A stretch of 64,000 nucleotides of DNA from Xanthobacteraceae bacterium (GCA_019746355.1 JAIESC010000007.1:62001-126000); one strand, 5' to 3'; shown: positions 9,883 to 19,696, numbered from the stretch's first letter. Made by a program: numbers and translations. The notes: a model not told the origin generated them from the sequence alone.

Positions 9883-9898
9883 GGTGATCGCGATCACC
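9883..9898. promoter_or_regulatory. Perfect 16-bp palindrome in divergent EPS control region
   Basis: GGTGATCGCGATCACC is an exact dyad between the divergent genes starting at 9711 (leftward) and 9997 (rightward). It ends 98 bases before the rightward ATG, a plausible operator position. The 285-base interval has no gene. A dimeric regulator is likely; its identity is not shown by the sequence. Confidence 0.55.
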
Positions 9899-9996
9899 GG
9901 GAGCTATCATTTAGGCCCGGTCCGAAGCGACGTCTGCGCATCTTGCGTGGGTTGGTCGTTGCGTTCGCGCCCACATGCGCCGTGGAGGGAGTTTGC

Positions 9997-11334
9997 ATGC
10001 GACGTCGAGATGCCTCGCCGCGAACAGAAGCAAAGCGAGCGGCAGGCGGTGGATGGTGGGCACCACTCGCCATGCTTGCCGCGGTTGTCGTCGCGGCTCC
10101 CGTCCTGGCGCAGGCCGAGCAGACCCCGCAGACCTATCGGCTCGGCCCGGGAGATCGCGTCTCCGTCGTTGTATTCGGCCAGACTGAGTTCTCCGGCGAC
10201 ATGCTGATCGACGCTGCCGGCAACATCCGGCTGCCTTTTGTCGGTCCGATCGAGGTTGCCAATCTCACGTTGCCGGAGTGTCAGAAGCGGATCGTCGATC
10301 GCCTCGCCGACGGCATCCTCAACAGGCCGAACGTCAACGTGCAGATCAGTGAATTTTCTCCGATCTTCGTACTGGGGGACGTGCGGACGGCGGGAATCCA
10401 GCCGTTCAAGCTGGGCATGACGGTTAAGGCGGCGGTTGCCGTGGCCGGCGGGTTTGGCATCATCCCTCCTGCGCAAAGCACGGCGGTCACCGACCTTCTC
10501 GCGAGCGAAGAGCGGTTGCGGCAGTTGACGCTGGAAAAGGCCATTCTGACGATCCGCAAGGCGCGTCTCGAGGCTCAGCGCGACGGCGCCGCGTTCCCTG
10601 CTGCGGATCAGGCGAACGGGCGCGGCGACGACAGCTTGTCCGACATTGTGTCGCTCGAAAAGGAGACGTTCGACTCCCAGATGGCGATCCAGAAATCGCA
10701 GATCGATCTGCTGCACGCGCAAAGGCCGCGCATCGAAAGTGAAATCGAAGCGTTGAACGTGCAACTTGCGGCCAGAAAGAAGCAGCTCGACCTCGTTAAG
10801 CAGAACGCCGATCAATACACCCGCCTCACCAAGCAGGGGCTGGGACTTTCCTCGACGGAGATGCAACTCAGGCTCACGGAAGCGACCTACGAATCGGAAA
10901 TGGGGAACCTGTCTGCGCAAGTCGCACGCTTGAAGATGGACCTGGGCGCGCTGGATATCCGCATCCAGGATGCCGACGCGACCTTCAAGCGGCAAATCCT
11001 GGCCGAGCTTCGCGATGCCCGTGATCGGCTGAAGAACCTCGATGTGACGCTGCCCATGGCGCGCGAAATCCGTGACTCGAAGTTGCTGCAGACCGGCAAC
11101 ATCACCGACATCAACGTGCCTCGGTCGATCACGGTCACGCGCACACGGGGCGGCCGGCAGACGGTATTGGCCGCTGACGAAACGACTCAGCTTGAGCCGG
11201 GCGACATCGTCGAGGTTCAACTGCGCCTCGCACGCGGAAGGCCGTTCGCGTCGGTGGTGACGCCGCAGCTCGATTCAGGCTCGCTGATGTCGGTCAAGCG
11301 CGACGCAGCTCTGCCTGAAGCGCCGGTGCGCTGA
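9997..11334 (+). CDS. Polysaccharide biosynthesis/export protein (ExoF/Wza-like)
   Basis: A 445-residue exported protein with a signal segment (LAMLAAVVVAAPVLAQA) followed by the polysaccharide-export domain: YRLGPGDRVSVVVFGQTEFSG, the signature of Wza/ExoF/KpsD. An SLBB-like part follows (VLGDVRTAGIQPF). Residues about 165-365 form long coiled-coil segments, as in rhizobial ExoF, which would span the periplasm. It helps move polymer to the cell surface. The ATG at 9997 has GGAGG 8 nt upstream. First gene of the rightward block. Confidence 0.88.
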   Translation: MRRRDASPRTEAKRAAGGGWWAPLAMLAAVVVAAPVLAQAEQTPQTYRLGPGDRVSVVVFGQTEFSGDMLIDAAGNIRLPFVGPIEVANLTLPECQKRIVDRLADGILNRPNVNVQISEFSPIFVLGDVRTAGIQPFKLGMTVKAAVAVAGGFGIIPPAQSTAVTDLLASEERLRQLTLEKAILTIRKARLEAQRDGAAFPAADQANGRGDDSLSDIVSLEKETFDSQMAIQKSQIDLLHAQRPRIESEIEALNVQLAARKKQLDLVKQNADQYTRLTKQGLGLSSTEMQLRLTEATYESEMGNLSAQVARLKMDLGALDIRIQDADATFKRQILAELRDARDRLKNLDVTLPMAREIRDSKLLQTGNITDINVPRSITVTRTRGGRQTVLAADETTQLEPGDIVEVQLRLARGRPFASVVTPQLDSGSLMSVKRDAALPEAPVR

Positions 11335-11414
11335 GCGTCGGCCTCTCGGTCACGCCACGGCCTGCGCCGTACCTCGCGCCGTTGGTCCTGTGCCGTGTGT
11401 TCTGGAGGCGATTT

Positions 11415-12785
11415 GTGGACCGAGACTTATCTTCCGCCAGCGGCGCGCTGGACCAGGCCGAGGCGCGTTCGTGGACTGATCGATACCTTCTGCTCTTGCT
11501 GGGCGTACTCGCCGGCTACGCGTTCATGGGCAAAGGTTTCGCCTATCTCGGCGCGCCGCCGGTTTTTGTCGGCGAGATTGCACTCCTGCTCGGCACGCTC
11601 GTCTTCTTTCGGATCGGACTGATGTTTGCGTGTCTCGCCACGCTGCCTAGCCTCATTCTCGCAACGATGATGGCGTGGACGCTGGTTCGCACCCTGCCGT
11701 ACGTTCGCGCGTACGGCATTGACGCGCTGCGCGACAGTGCCATCGTCATCTACGGCGCATTCTCCTACATCGTGATCGCGCTGCTTCTGGACGACGGGCG
11801 ACGGCTCGATCAGCTTGTTCAACGTTATGCCCGGTTTCTGGATTTTTTTGTGCCAGCAGTCCCGATTCTCTTCGGCGTATGCCAGTACATGAGAGAGTGG
11901 GTTCCGAACGTGCCGGGTACGCAAGTGCCGATCGTCATGCTCGGCGCTGGCGAAGTTCCCGTGCATCTCGCGGGGGCCGCGGTGTTCGCCATGGTCGGGT
12001 TCTACAGACCCACCGTGCTTTGGATCGTCTCGCTGATCGCGGCGGTGCTCATGGCGAGCGCGTTGAATCGCGGGGGCATGCTCGCGTTCGTTATCCCGGT
12101 ATGCCTCGCGGCCGTCCTGAGCGGAAAGGTCCGCTCACTCGTCAAGGTGGTCGTTGTCGGGCTGATGATCTTCGGCGCCGCCTACGCCGTCGAGAAGACC
12201 GTGACGGGAGACCGGGGCGCGGAAGGGCAAATGCAACGCCAGCTCCAGCCGAGCCAGTTCGTTGAGAACGCTCAAAGCATTTTCGGCCATTCCGACTCGA
12301 AACTGGAGGGCTCACGGCGCTGGCGCCTCGAATGGTGGGCGCTCATCCTGGACGACACGTTGCACGGCGGGCCGCATTTCTGGACCGGGCGCGGCTACGG
12401 ACTCAATCTCGCGGTCGAGGACGGCTTTGGCGGCGGGCGTGAAGCCAACCCGTTACGCAGCCCGCACAATGCACATATGACTCTCCTCGCGCGGGCCGGG
12501 GTGCCCGGCCTCGCGCTCTGGATTTTATTTCTCGTTTCGTGGTTCGGCACGATGTTGGGCGCCTTCTTCGACGCGCGCCGGCGGCGCCAGAAAACCTGGG
12601 CGGATCTGTTTCTGGTCGTCGTCTGCTACGCGTTGGGCTGCATCATCAACGCCACTTTTGACGTGGCCCTTGAAGGACCGATGCAGGGGATCTGGTTCTG
12701 GTGCCTGATTGGCGTCGGAATCGGCGCGGTGATGATTTTCCGTTTCCAGCATCGGCAGCCGTTTGTGCAGGGAGCCAGGCCTTGA
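11415..12785 (+). CDS. O-antigen ligase/polymerase family protein (Wzy-like)
   Basis: A 456-residue polytopic membrane protein with about 10-12 hydrophobic segments. A large periplasmic loop contains SPHNAHMTLLARAGVPGL, the conserved His-containing motif of the O-antigen ligase (Wzy_C) family. In this locus it most likely polymerises repeat units in the periplasm. The GTG at 11415 is chosen because GGAGG lies 6 nt upstream; an earlier in-frame codon at 11382 lacks such a site. Confidence 0.85.
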   Translation: MDRDLSSASGALDQAEARSWTDRYLLLLLGVLAGYAFMGKGFAYLGAPPVFVGEIALLLGTLVFFRIGLMFACLATLPSLILATMMAWTLVRTLPYVRAYGIDALRDSAIVIYGAFSYIVIALLLDDGRRLDQLVQRYARFLDFFVPAVPILFGVCQYMREWVPNVPGTQVPIVMLGAGEVPVHLAGAAVFAMVGFYRPTVLWIVSLIAAVLMASALNRGGMLAFVIPVCLAAVLSGKVRSLVKVVVVGLMIFGAAYAVEKTVTGDRGAEGQMQRQLQPSQFVENAQSIFGHSDSKLEGSRRWRLEWWALILDDTLHGGPHFWTGRGYGLNLAVEDGFGGGREANPLRSPHNAHMTLLARAGVPGLALWILFLVSWFGTMLGAFFDARRRRQKTWADLFLVVVCYALGCIINATFDVALEGPMQGIWFWCLIGVGIGAVMIFRFQHRQPFVQGARP

Positions 12786-14128
12786 AGGTGCTTATGAGCG
12801 CATTCTCATGCGGTCCCGGGCAAGGCTCCGAACCGGGCGTTGGCTGGAACATGGCCGTCGAAGTGGCCCGTCTGGGTCACGAGGTTGTCGTTCTCACCCA
12901 AACCGAGTTCGCCGTCGAGATCCAGCAGCAGATCGCAAGCGGTGCGCTGCCGCGGGACCTGCGCTTTGACATCTATATGCCGCCCTGGCTTGCGCGGCTG
13001 CGCGACTTCGGTTTCCGCTGCCATCAGCCGGCCCTCACCTGGCATCTCACGAGCTTGCTCTGGCAGTTCTGTGCACTGCTGCACGTCAAGCGCCGATACC
13101 GGGATGCCGGCTTCAATCTCATTCACCACGTCACCTTTGCCAGCATACGTCACCCGACACTGCTGGCGTTCTTGAACGTGCCCACGGTGCTCGGTCCGCT
13201 TGGCGGCGGCGACATCATTCCCCTTGCGCTCCGCAGGAGCTTTCCGTGGAAATACTGGCTCGTGGAGCTGGTTCGCGACTTTCACAACTGGTCGCTGCGC
13301 GCCGACCCGATGACACGCGCGGCCTTTCGCCGTGCCCGGATCATTTTCTTGCGGACGGATGCGACGATCGCCGCGGTGCCGCCGCGGGATCGCGGCAAAG
13401 CATGCATTTTCGTGGGTTTGGGTGTCGCAGACGTCGCGACGGCCGAACCTGTGCCACGACGCTCGGATGAGCCGCTGCGTCTCCTCTATGCCGGGGGCCT
13501 TCTCTATCTCAAGGGAATTCATCTTGGGCTGCGCGCGCTCGCGCACGCGCGCGCGAAAGGCGCTGACGCTACCTTGACGATTGTCGGCGATGGGCCCGCT
13601 CGGGCCGATCTCGAGCGACTGACGCTTCAGCTTGGTTTGAGCCCGTACGTCACCTTTCGCGGGCATGTCACGCGCGATCGATTGTTGCTGATGTATCGGG
13701 AGCATCACGCGATGCTGTTCCCCAGCCTGCGCGACGCCGGCGGAATGGTGGTGCTGGAGGCCTGGGGCCAGGCCTTGCCGGTGATCTGTTTCGGCCTGGG
13801 GGGGCCGGGACAGATGGTGGACGAGACCTGCGGGCGCGTCGTTGCCGTGACAAACCGCAGCGAAGCTGAATGCGCCATGGCGCTGGGCGACGAGATCGTC
13901 GCTCTCGCGGCAGATGACCAGATGCGGCTGTCGCTCGGCTCGGCCGCGCTCGCGCGTCATCGGGATTTCTCGTGGCGACAAATCGCCTCGCGTCTCTATG
14001 GTGAAATCGAGACCGGCTTGCAGCGGCGCGCAACCGATGGCCCTGACGCCATGCGCCGCTCCGATTTGCAGCAGCGGAGTCGCATCCAGCCCGCGGCCGA
14101 TGCGTCCGGCCCCAGGGGCCGCACATGA
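12782..14128 (+). CDS. GT4-family glycosyltransferase
   Basis: A 448-residue GT-B glycosyltransferase. The N-terminal segment LKVLMSAFSCGPGQGSEP is the donor-proximal GSEPGVGW-type loop, and the C-terminal half has LLYAGGLLYLKGIHLGLRA and DAGGMVVLEAWGQALPVI (GT4 E-x7-like). It probably extends the lipid-linked repeat unit. The TTG at 12782 overlaps the preceding stop (TTGA) and preserves the first beta strand; an ATG at 12794 would cut into it. The gene ends in a 4-nt overlap with the beta-helix gene. Confidence 0.85.
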   Translation: MKVLMSAFSCGPGQGSEPGVGWNMAVEVARLGHEVVVLTQTEFAVEIQQQIASGALPRDLRFDIYMPPWLARLRDFGFRCHQPALTWHLTSLLWQFCALLHVKRRYRDAGFNLIHHVTFASIRHPTLLAFLNVPTVLGPLGGGDIIPLALRRSFPWKYWLVELVRDFHNWSLRADPMTRAAFRRARIIFLRTDATIAAVPPRDRGKACIFVGLGVADVATAEPVPRRSDEPLRLLYAGGLLYLKGIHLGLRALAHARAKGADATLTIVGDGPARADLERLTLQLGLSPYVTFRGHVTRDRLLLMYREHHAMLFPSLRDAGGMVVLEAWGQALPVICFGLGGPGQMVDETCGRVVAVTNRSEAECAMALGDEIVALAADDQMRLSLGSAALARHRDFSWRQIASRLYGEIETGLQRRATDGPDAMRRSDLQQRSRIQPAADASGPRGRT

Positions 14129-15582
14129 CTGGCGCAGCCAGCCGCGCTATCGCCACCTGCGCCTTTGCGCTCGGGCCTCTGCTCGCGATTCCGGCGGCGT
14201 TGGCGGAAGACAAGTTTTCGCGCTGTCCCGCCGGCGCGATCGCCGTTGCGGCGGGCCAGTCCATTCAAGATGCCGTTGATGCGGCGGGCCCGGGCGCGAC
14301 GTTCTGCCTGAAAAACGGGGTACACCGCATACAGCTGACACGGCCCAAGCCTGGCCAGCGCTTCTATGGCGAAGGGCAGACCGTCCTGAACGGCAGCCGC
14401 ATTCTCGGCGGCTTCGCGCGTGAGGGGAGCTATTGGACCCTGGGCGGGCAAGTGGCACGCAGCCGGCGTCAGGGGCATTGCATGAAAACCAGCCCGACCT
14501 GCGGCTTTCCCGAGACGCTGTTCATCGATAACGAGCCGCTCACCCGCGTGATGCGCAAGAATGAGCTCGCTCCCGGCCGCTTCTTTTGGGATCTGACGGC
14601 TGCAAAAATCTACCTCGCTGAGGATCCCGGCAGCCGTACCGTCGAGCTCGCTGTCGCCGCGTTCGCCTTCGCAGGCGGGGCTTCAGACGTCGTGATCAGC
14701 GATATGTTGCTCGAAAAATTCGCAAGCCCCGCGCAGCGTGGTGCGATCGACGCGCAGGACGGCGTTCACTGGCTCGTCGAGAATTGCGAAGCCCGTTGGA
14801 ACAGCAGCGCGGGCATTTCGGTCGGAAAAGGAACCGTCGTGCGCGACAGTTATATCCACCATAATGGTCAGATCGGTATTACCGGTGCCGGGGATGGTAT
14901 CCGAATCGAGGGAAACCGAATTTCAAATAACAACACGCGCGGCTTTTCGATCGGCTGGGAGGCCGGCGGAGCGAAAATCTCACTGGCCGACGGTGTGCTG
15001 TTCCGGGCCAACCATGTTCACGACAATCGCGGGCCGGGTCTCTGGTGTGACGGCGACTGCCGCAACGTCGTCTATGAAAACAACGTGATCGAGCGCAATG
15101 AAGACGCCGGCATCTACCACGAGATCTCCTTTGGCGCGGTCATTCGCAACAACGTCCTGCGGCATAATGGGGAAGGCAGCGACGGCTGGTTCTGGGGCGA
15201 CGACATTGTTGTCGCAGCGTCGGAGGGCGTCGAAATCCATGGCAACCGTCTGACGGTCAGCGATGGCCGCTGCGCTATCATGCTCATCGACCAGGGGCGC
15301 GGCGACAACGGCCGGCTCTACAAGACGCGGAGCAACCGCGTTTACGACAACGATATCACCTTCGAGGGCGCCCCTTGCGCCGGCGGCGCGTCCGACGTCA
15401 AGCCGGGCCACGAGAACTTTTCGATCATCAGCGACGGTCAGAACAGCTTCGATCGCAACGTCTATCGCGTTCCGCGTACAGCCGGCGCCCACCGGTTTGT
15501 CTGGGGGCACGATGAGGGGCTCGATTGGGACGCGCTGCGCCGCGCCGGCCTGGAACTCAACGGCCGGCTGATCCTGTACTGA
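14125..15582 (+). CDS. Secreted right-handed parallel beta-helix protein
   Basis: A 485-residue protein with an N-terminal signal peptide (cut near AIPAALA-ED). The middle, about residues 180-400, is made of Asn/Gly-rich coils such as IRIEGNRISNNNTRGF and VVYENNVIERNEDAGIYHE, the pattern of pectate-lyase-like parallel beta-helix repeats. Proteins of this type in polysaccharide clusters are periplasmic lyases, epimerases or modifying enzymes; which applies here cannot be decided. It overlaps the upstream GT4 stop (ATGA). Confidence 0.8.
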   Translation: MTGAASRAIATCAFALGPLLAIPAALAEDKFSRCPAGAIAVAAGQSIQDAVDAAGPGATFCLKNGVHRIQLTRPKPGQRFYGEGQTVLNGSRILGGFAREGSYWTLGGQVARSRRQGHCMKTSPTCGFPETLFIDNEPLTRVMRKNELAPGRFFWDLTAAKIYLAEDPGSRTVELAVAAFAFAGGASDVVISDMLLEKFASPAQRGAIDAQDGVHWLVENCEARWNSSAGISVGKGTVVRDSYIHHNGQIGITGAGDGIRIEGNRISNNNTRGFSIGWEAGGAKISLADGVLFRANHVHDNRGPGLWCDGDCRNVVYENNVIERNEDAGIYHEISFGAVIRNNVLRHNGEGSDGWFWGDDIVVAASEGVEIHGNRLTVSDGRCAIMLIDQGRGDNGRLYKTRSNRVYDNDITFEGAPCAGGASDVKPGHENFSIISDGQNSFDRNVYRVPRTAGAHRFVWGHDEGLDWDALRRAGLELNGRLILY

Positions 15583-15807
15583 CTTTCGTGTTCCTTCCTT
15601 GAACGGGGCATACCTCTTTCGGAGTGCTTCGAGTGGCAGGTCATTGCTGCGGCGCAAGCGTCTGAATGGCAGGCTGGTCCTTTCGCTCTACTCCGAAGTG
15701 CCGCTTTCCAGAACGCGGGCCGGACGCTTCAATTTGACCTTCGCGCCCGCCATTGGGGTGATCCTCAGCGGCCGCTCGATTGTTTCTGCTTGATTGGGAT
15801 TTCTGGC

Positions 15808-16827
15808 ATGACTCGGCATCTCAACCTCGGCTCAGACGAGGTCGGCCCGTTACGCGCATACTATCGAGGTATTGCTTACGACGTGTTGCGCATTCTCTGG
15901 CGTTACAGAGTCCTGATCATGCGCTTCGTCGCTTGCGGCCTCGCCATCGCGATCGTCGCGGTTGTCGCCATCCCGCCGCGCTATACCAGCGAAGCGATCC
16001 TGCAGCTGAATTTCAGCCGCGACGAGCCGAACACCACGACCCGAATGCAAAGAATAGCCTCCATGGAGGCGGCTGCCGTGGTCGAGGGTGTGGTTCGCAT
16101 CCTGAGATCGCGCGCGCTTGCCGGCTCGGTCGTTTCGCGTCTCGGTCTCGCCGAAGATCCGGAGTTCGGCGGACGGCCGTCCCGGCTGATGCGCGTCATC
16201 TGGTGGGTGCGAAGGATGTTTGGCCTTGATGTTGTCATTCCGACAGCACACGATATCGCGACCGATCGATTGTCCGGCGCGCTGCAGGTCAGCATTGTCC
16301 CGCGCTCTTACATCATCTCGGTTACGATCAGCGCCAGCCAACCGCAAGCGGCCGCGCAACTCGCAAACGCAGTGGTCCTTGAGTATCTTCGCGGCCAACA
16401 GGTTCAGCAGCTCGTGGACCTGCAACGGACTCTCGAGCGCGAGATCGCCGATATGTCGGCGCTCCATGGAAGCCTCCATCCACGCGTGCTGGATGCCAAT
16501 GAAAGGCTTCAGGAGCTGCAGAAGCGCATTGTCGGCATGCGCCGCATGGATCGCCCCGTGGTGGCCACGTCGGACGATTCGGGCGAATTCCTCAGGGCAG
16601 AGGCGGTCATGGTGCCCTCGGGACCCAGCCTGCCGATCGTCTTCGTGCTCGTGCTCGCGCTGTCGCTTCTTGCGTGCGGCGGCCTGATCGCGTTCATCGA
16701 GCTCGGCGCGCCTGCGGCGTATGGGGTGCGGTTTGTGCAACCCCCGGCGGAAGACGCCGCGAACGCATCGGTTGCGACAGCGCATGGTCCCGGGCAGGAT
16801 CGCCCCCCAATGCGCCGGCTGGCCTGA
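15808..16827 (+). CDS. Wzz-type chain-length determinant / polysaccharide co-polymerase
   Basis: A 339-residue protein with the Wzz topology: TM1 at about residues 38-58 (VACGLAIAIVAVVAIPP), a periplasmic domain with YTSEAILQLNFSRDEPN and a coiled coil, and TM2 near residues 276-300. No BY-kinase domain follows and no Wzc kinase is encoded in the window. It would set polymer length with the polymerase at 11415. The ATG at 15808 is preferred over an in-frame TTG at 15790; neither has a strong Shine-Dalgarno sequence. Confidence 0.8.
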   Translation: MTRHLNLGSDEVGPLRAYYRGIAYDVLRILWRYRVLIMRFVACGLAIAIVAVVAIPPRYTSEAILQLNFSRDEPNTTTRMQRIASMEAAAVVEGVVRILRSRALAGSVVSRLGLAEDPEFGGRPSRLMRVIWWVRRMFGLDVVIPTAHDIATDRLSGALQVSIVPRSYIISVTISASQPQAAAQLANAVVLEYLRGQQVQQLVDLQRTLEREIADMSALHGSLHPRVLDANERLQELQKRIVGMRRMDRPVVATSDDSGEFLRAEAVMVPSGPSLPIVFVLVLALSLLACGGLIAFIELGAPAAYGVRFVQPPAEDAANASVATAHGPGQDRPPMRRLA

Positions 16828-17135
16828 TACTGCAACGGAACGCCCGCTGCCCCGCCGTTCCGTTCAACTATCGCCGCCATCTCGAGCCGACCAGGCTCGC
16901 TCGTCCTTTGTGGCTAGAGTTCGGCCTTGATCTGGCGTGCGCAGCGGTTCCCGAAAAAGATTCAATCAAATAGCGAATCCGGAGCTGTGCCCGAATTCCG
17001 CAGCAGCGGGAACAACGCCAGCCGCTCGACGCGTCCAGGCAGCACGGTCCGTTGGTGCTACTCCGTCTTCTCATTTTCCATCGCGTTGCGCGCAGCGCAA
17101 GACTTTGTGCATCAAGCAACAAAGGACGCGCAACC
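16828..17135. other. Intergenic region upstream of epimerase gene
   Basis: No convincing gene on either strand. An A/T-richer patch at about 16960-16980 could hold a promoter for the genes from 17136 onward, which would make the last two EPS genes a separate transcription unit. No defined consensus is visible. Confidence 0.35.
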
Positions 17136-18131
17136 ATGTCGATGAGGAAAACCGCGCTTGTTACCGGTGCCGGCGGCTTCATAGGCCACCATCTTGTGAC
17201 CTACCTCGTAAGCCGTGGCTACGATGTAAGGGGCGTCGACATCAAGTCGCCGGAGTACGGAGCTTCCGCCGCGCACGAGTTCATGATCGCTGATTTGCGC
17301 GACGAGCAGAACTGCCTGCAGGCCGCGCGCGGGATGGACGAGGTCTATCACCTCGCCGCTGACATGGGCGGCATCGGCTACATCACGAGCTTTCACGCCG
17401 AGATCGCCACGAACAACACGCTCATCAATCTGCATATGCTGCGTGCAGCGCGCGAATGCGCCGTGCGGCGCTTCCTGTTTTCGTCGTCCGCCTGCGTTTA
17501 CCCCCAGCATCTTCAGGAGTCCGCTGACGTCACGCCGCTCTGCGAAGACGATGCATGGCCGGCCGACCCGGAAGAAGGGTACGGGCTCGAAAAGCTCTAC
17601 ATGGAGAAGCTGTGTCAATACTTCATGGAGGACCACGGCCTGGAAACCCGCGTGGTCCGCTTCCACAACGTTTATGGCCCCCAGGGCACCTATAGCGGCG
17701 GCCGCGAGAAGGCGCCTGCCGCCATATGCCGCAAAGTCGCGCTCGCGACAGACAGCGGCTCCATCGAAATCTGGGGCGACGGCCAGCAGACCCGGTCGTT
17801 CATGTACGTCGACGACTGCGTGACGGGAATCCATCGCATCATGCAGTCCGACTACCGCCAGCCGCTGAATCTGGGAACCGACGAGTTGGTCAGCGTCGAC
17901 GCGCTGGTCGATCTCGTGTGCGGGGTTGCCCGCAAATCGCTGAAGAAACGGCACGACCTGTCGAGGCCGCAGGGTGTTCGCGGGCGCAACAGCGACAACT
18001 CGCGGCTCCGCGAGGTGCTCGGCTGGGAGCCGGCGACGCCGCTGCGCACCGGCCTTGTGCCGACCTATCGGTGGATTCGCGATCGGGTCGCGGCCGATGC
18101 GCTGCAAAGCGCGGCGACCGCCGCAGAATAG
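17136..18131 (+). CDS. NAD-dependent epimerase, GDP-mannose 3,5-epimerase-like
   Basis: A 331-residue extended SDR. GAGGFIGHH binds NAD, and LAADMGGIGYI, SSSACVYP, YGLEKLYMEKL (catalytic Tyr-x3-Lys) and SGGREKAPAAICRK closely follow GDP-mannose 3,5-epimerase, which makes GDP-L-galactose or GDP-L-gulose. Another related NDP-sugar epimerase remains possible. The ATG at 17136 has AAGGA upstream; the frame is open further upstream without family sequence. It probably supplies a nucleotide sugar for the exopolysaccharide. Confidence 0.85.
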   Translation: MSMRKTALVTGAGGFIGHHLVTYLVSRGYDVRGVDIKSPEYGASAAHEFMIADLRDEQNCLQAARGMDEVYHLAADMGGIGYITSFHAEIATNNTLINLHMLRAARECAVRRFLFSSSACVYPQHLQESADVTPLCEDDAWPADPEEGYGLEKLYMEKLCQYFMEDHGLETRVVRFHNVYGPQGTYSGGREKAPAAICRKVALATDSGSIEIWGDGQQTRSFMYVDDCVTGIHRIMQSDYRQPLNLGTDELVSVDALVDLVCGVARKSLKKRHDLSRPQGVRGRNSDNSRLREVLGWEPATPLRTGLVPTYRWIRDRVAADALQSAATAAE

Positions 18132-18229
18132 CGGCGGGCCGTTCCCGGGTTTCGGGATCGACCTCCCAGATCTTCGACGAGGCCGCACTTCTCCCGAAAC
18201 CCGCATTGATGCCAAAAGCGGAGTCGACC

Positions 18230-19696
18230 ATGGCCGATGCGGGCATTGTCGTCCGGCGACGCGCAGCGGGTAAAATTCCCTCGTCTGCGGCCCCGTGGCG
18301 CACATCCTCATTGCTTCGTGGGTGCCGCGCGCCCCTGATCTGCGCATGTCTGATCGCGGCGGATGTCGCATCGGTCATGCTGGCAACGGTCGGCGTGAGC
18401 GCGCTCGGCGGTCACTGGTACGGGCCGCACGGGCCTCCATTCACAACCGCGCTGTTTTTTGTGACGCTGGCCTACGCGCTTGGCCTTTACGCCGTACCAG
18501 GCCCGAGCCTGCTGGCGCGATTTCGCCTTCGCACGCTTGCCAGCATTGGAGCGGTCGGACTCGATCTTCTGGTTTCGGCCCATGCCGGTGAGAAGCTCCC
18601 GGTCGTCTCTGCCATCTTCGAAGCGGTTCTGCTCGTCATCGTCGGCCACTACGTCGAGACCGCGTTGCGAGCCGTGTTGATTCGGACCGGGCTGTGGGCG
18701 GTTACGGCCGCAGTCGTCAATTGCGACGAGAAGGGACAGAAGGTCGCCAAGCTGCTGCTGGCGCATCCTGAGATCGGGATTTCGCCGATTGGATATCTCG
18801 CAGACCAGGTCAATCGCGAGGAACCGGTCATGGCGACCGCTGACCGAAATCTGTCCATCCTGGGAACGACCAGGTCGCTCGGTGAGCTCGATGTCCCGAT
18901 CGTGATCTTCACCTCTCGCGACGAAATGGCGCGCGTCGTTGCAAGGGAGGAGCTGCACGCGACATTCCCGCGCCTTCTTCTGATCGAAGACACGACCGAC
19001 CTCGGCGTGCCGGGACTGCGGCCCCGCATGCTGGGCGACGCCGTCAGCTTTGAGATGTGCTGCGACCGGGGGCACGCGGGCCGCGAGGTGCTCAAGCGCG
19101 CGATCGACCTTTGTCTTGCCGTTCCACTGGCGTTCATCTTTGCGCCGGTGATCGCGGTGCTGGCCGGTGTCATTGCCTTGACCAGTCACGGAAGGTCCTT
19201 TTACCGGCAGGAACGCGTCGGCCGTCACGGCAAGCCGATCCGGGTCCTGAAGTTGCGGACCATGTATGCCGATGCCGAGAGCCGGCTCGAGACATATCTC
19301 GCCCAGAACCCCGGCGCCCGGGATGAATGGCAGCGCTTCTTCAAGCTCGCGCACGATCCGCGCATCTTGCCTCTGGTCGGCAATTTCGTCCGGCGCTGCA
19401 GCCTCGACGAGCTTCCGCAATTCTGGAACGTCATACGAGGCGACATGAGCCTGGTCGGCCCACGGCCGTTCCCGGCGTATCACGTGCGCGCCTTCGACCC
19501 GGAGTTTCAAGAGCTCAGGGCAAGCATCAGGCCCGGCCTTACAGGGTTTTGGCAGATTTCGGCCCGCAGCAATGGCGACATTGACGTTCAGAAGGCCCAG
19601 GATTCCTTTTACATCAACAATTGGTCGCTTTGGTTGGACATCTACATTCTCGTCCAGACGCTGCCGGCGGTGCTGCGGGGTGGCGGCGCCCGGTAA
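18230..19696 (+). CDS. Undecaprenyl-phosphate sugar phosphotransferase (priming enzyme)
   Basis: A 488-residue PHPT-type priming transferase. Four hydrophobic segments in residues about 30-160 are followed by a cytoplasmic nucleotide-binding-like domain, a further membrane segment, and a C-terminal bacterial sugar-transferase domain with FYRQERVGRHGKPI, LKLRTMYADAE, RRCSLDELPQFWNV, GDMSLVGPRP and RPGLTGFWQ. It moves a hexose-1-phosphate onto undecaprenyl phosphate to start each repeat unit. The ATG at 18230 has GGAG 6 nt upstream. Confidence 0.92.
   Translation: MADAGIVVRRRAAGKIPSSAAPWRTSSLLRGCRAPLICACLIAADVASVMLATVGVSALGGHWYGPHGPPFTTALFFVTLAYALGLYAVPGPSLLARFRLRTLASIGAVGLDLLVSAHAGEKLPVVSAIFEAVLLVIVGHYVETALRAVLIRTGLWAVTAAVVNCDEKGQKVAKLLLAHPEIGISPIGYLADQVNREEPVMATADRNLSILGTTRSLGELDVPIVIFTSRDEMARVVAREELHATFPRLLLIEDTTDLGVPGLRPRMLGDAVSFEMCCDRGHAGREVLKRAIDLCLAVPLAFIFAPVIAVLAGVIALTSHGRSFYRQERVGRHGKPIRVLKLRTMYADAESRLETYLAQNPGARDEWQRFFKLAHDPRILPLVGNFVRRCSLDELPQFWNVIRGDMSLVGPRPFPAYHVRAFDPEFQELRASIRPGLTGFWQISARSNGDIDVQKAQDSFYINNWSLWLDIYILVQTLPAVLRGGGAR

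Noticed and set aside
16674..17293. Rightward open frames between the Wzz-like and epimerase genes
   Set aside because: They are short, overlap real genes in other frames and show no protein-like features.
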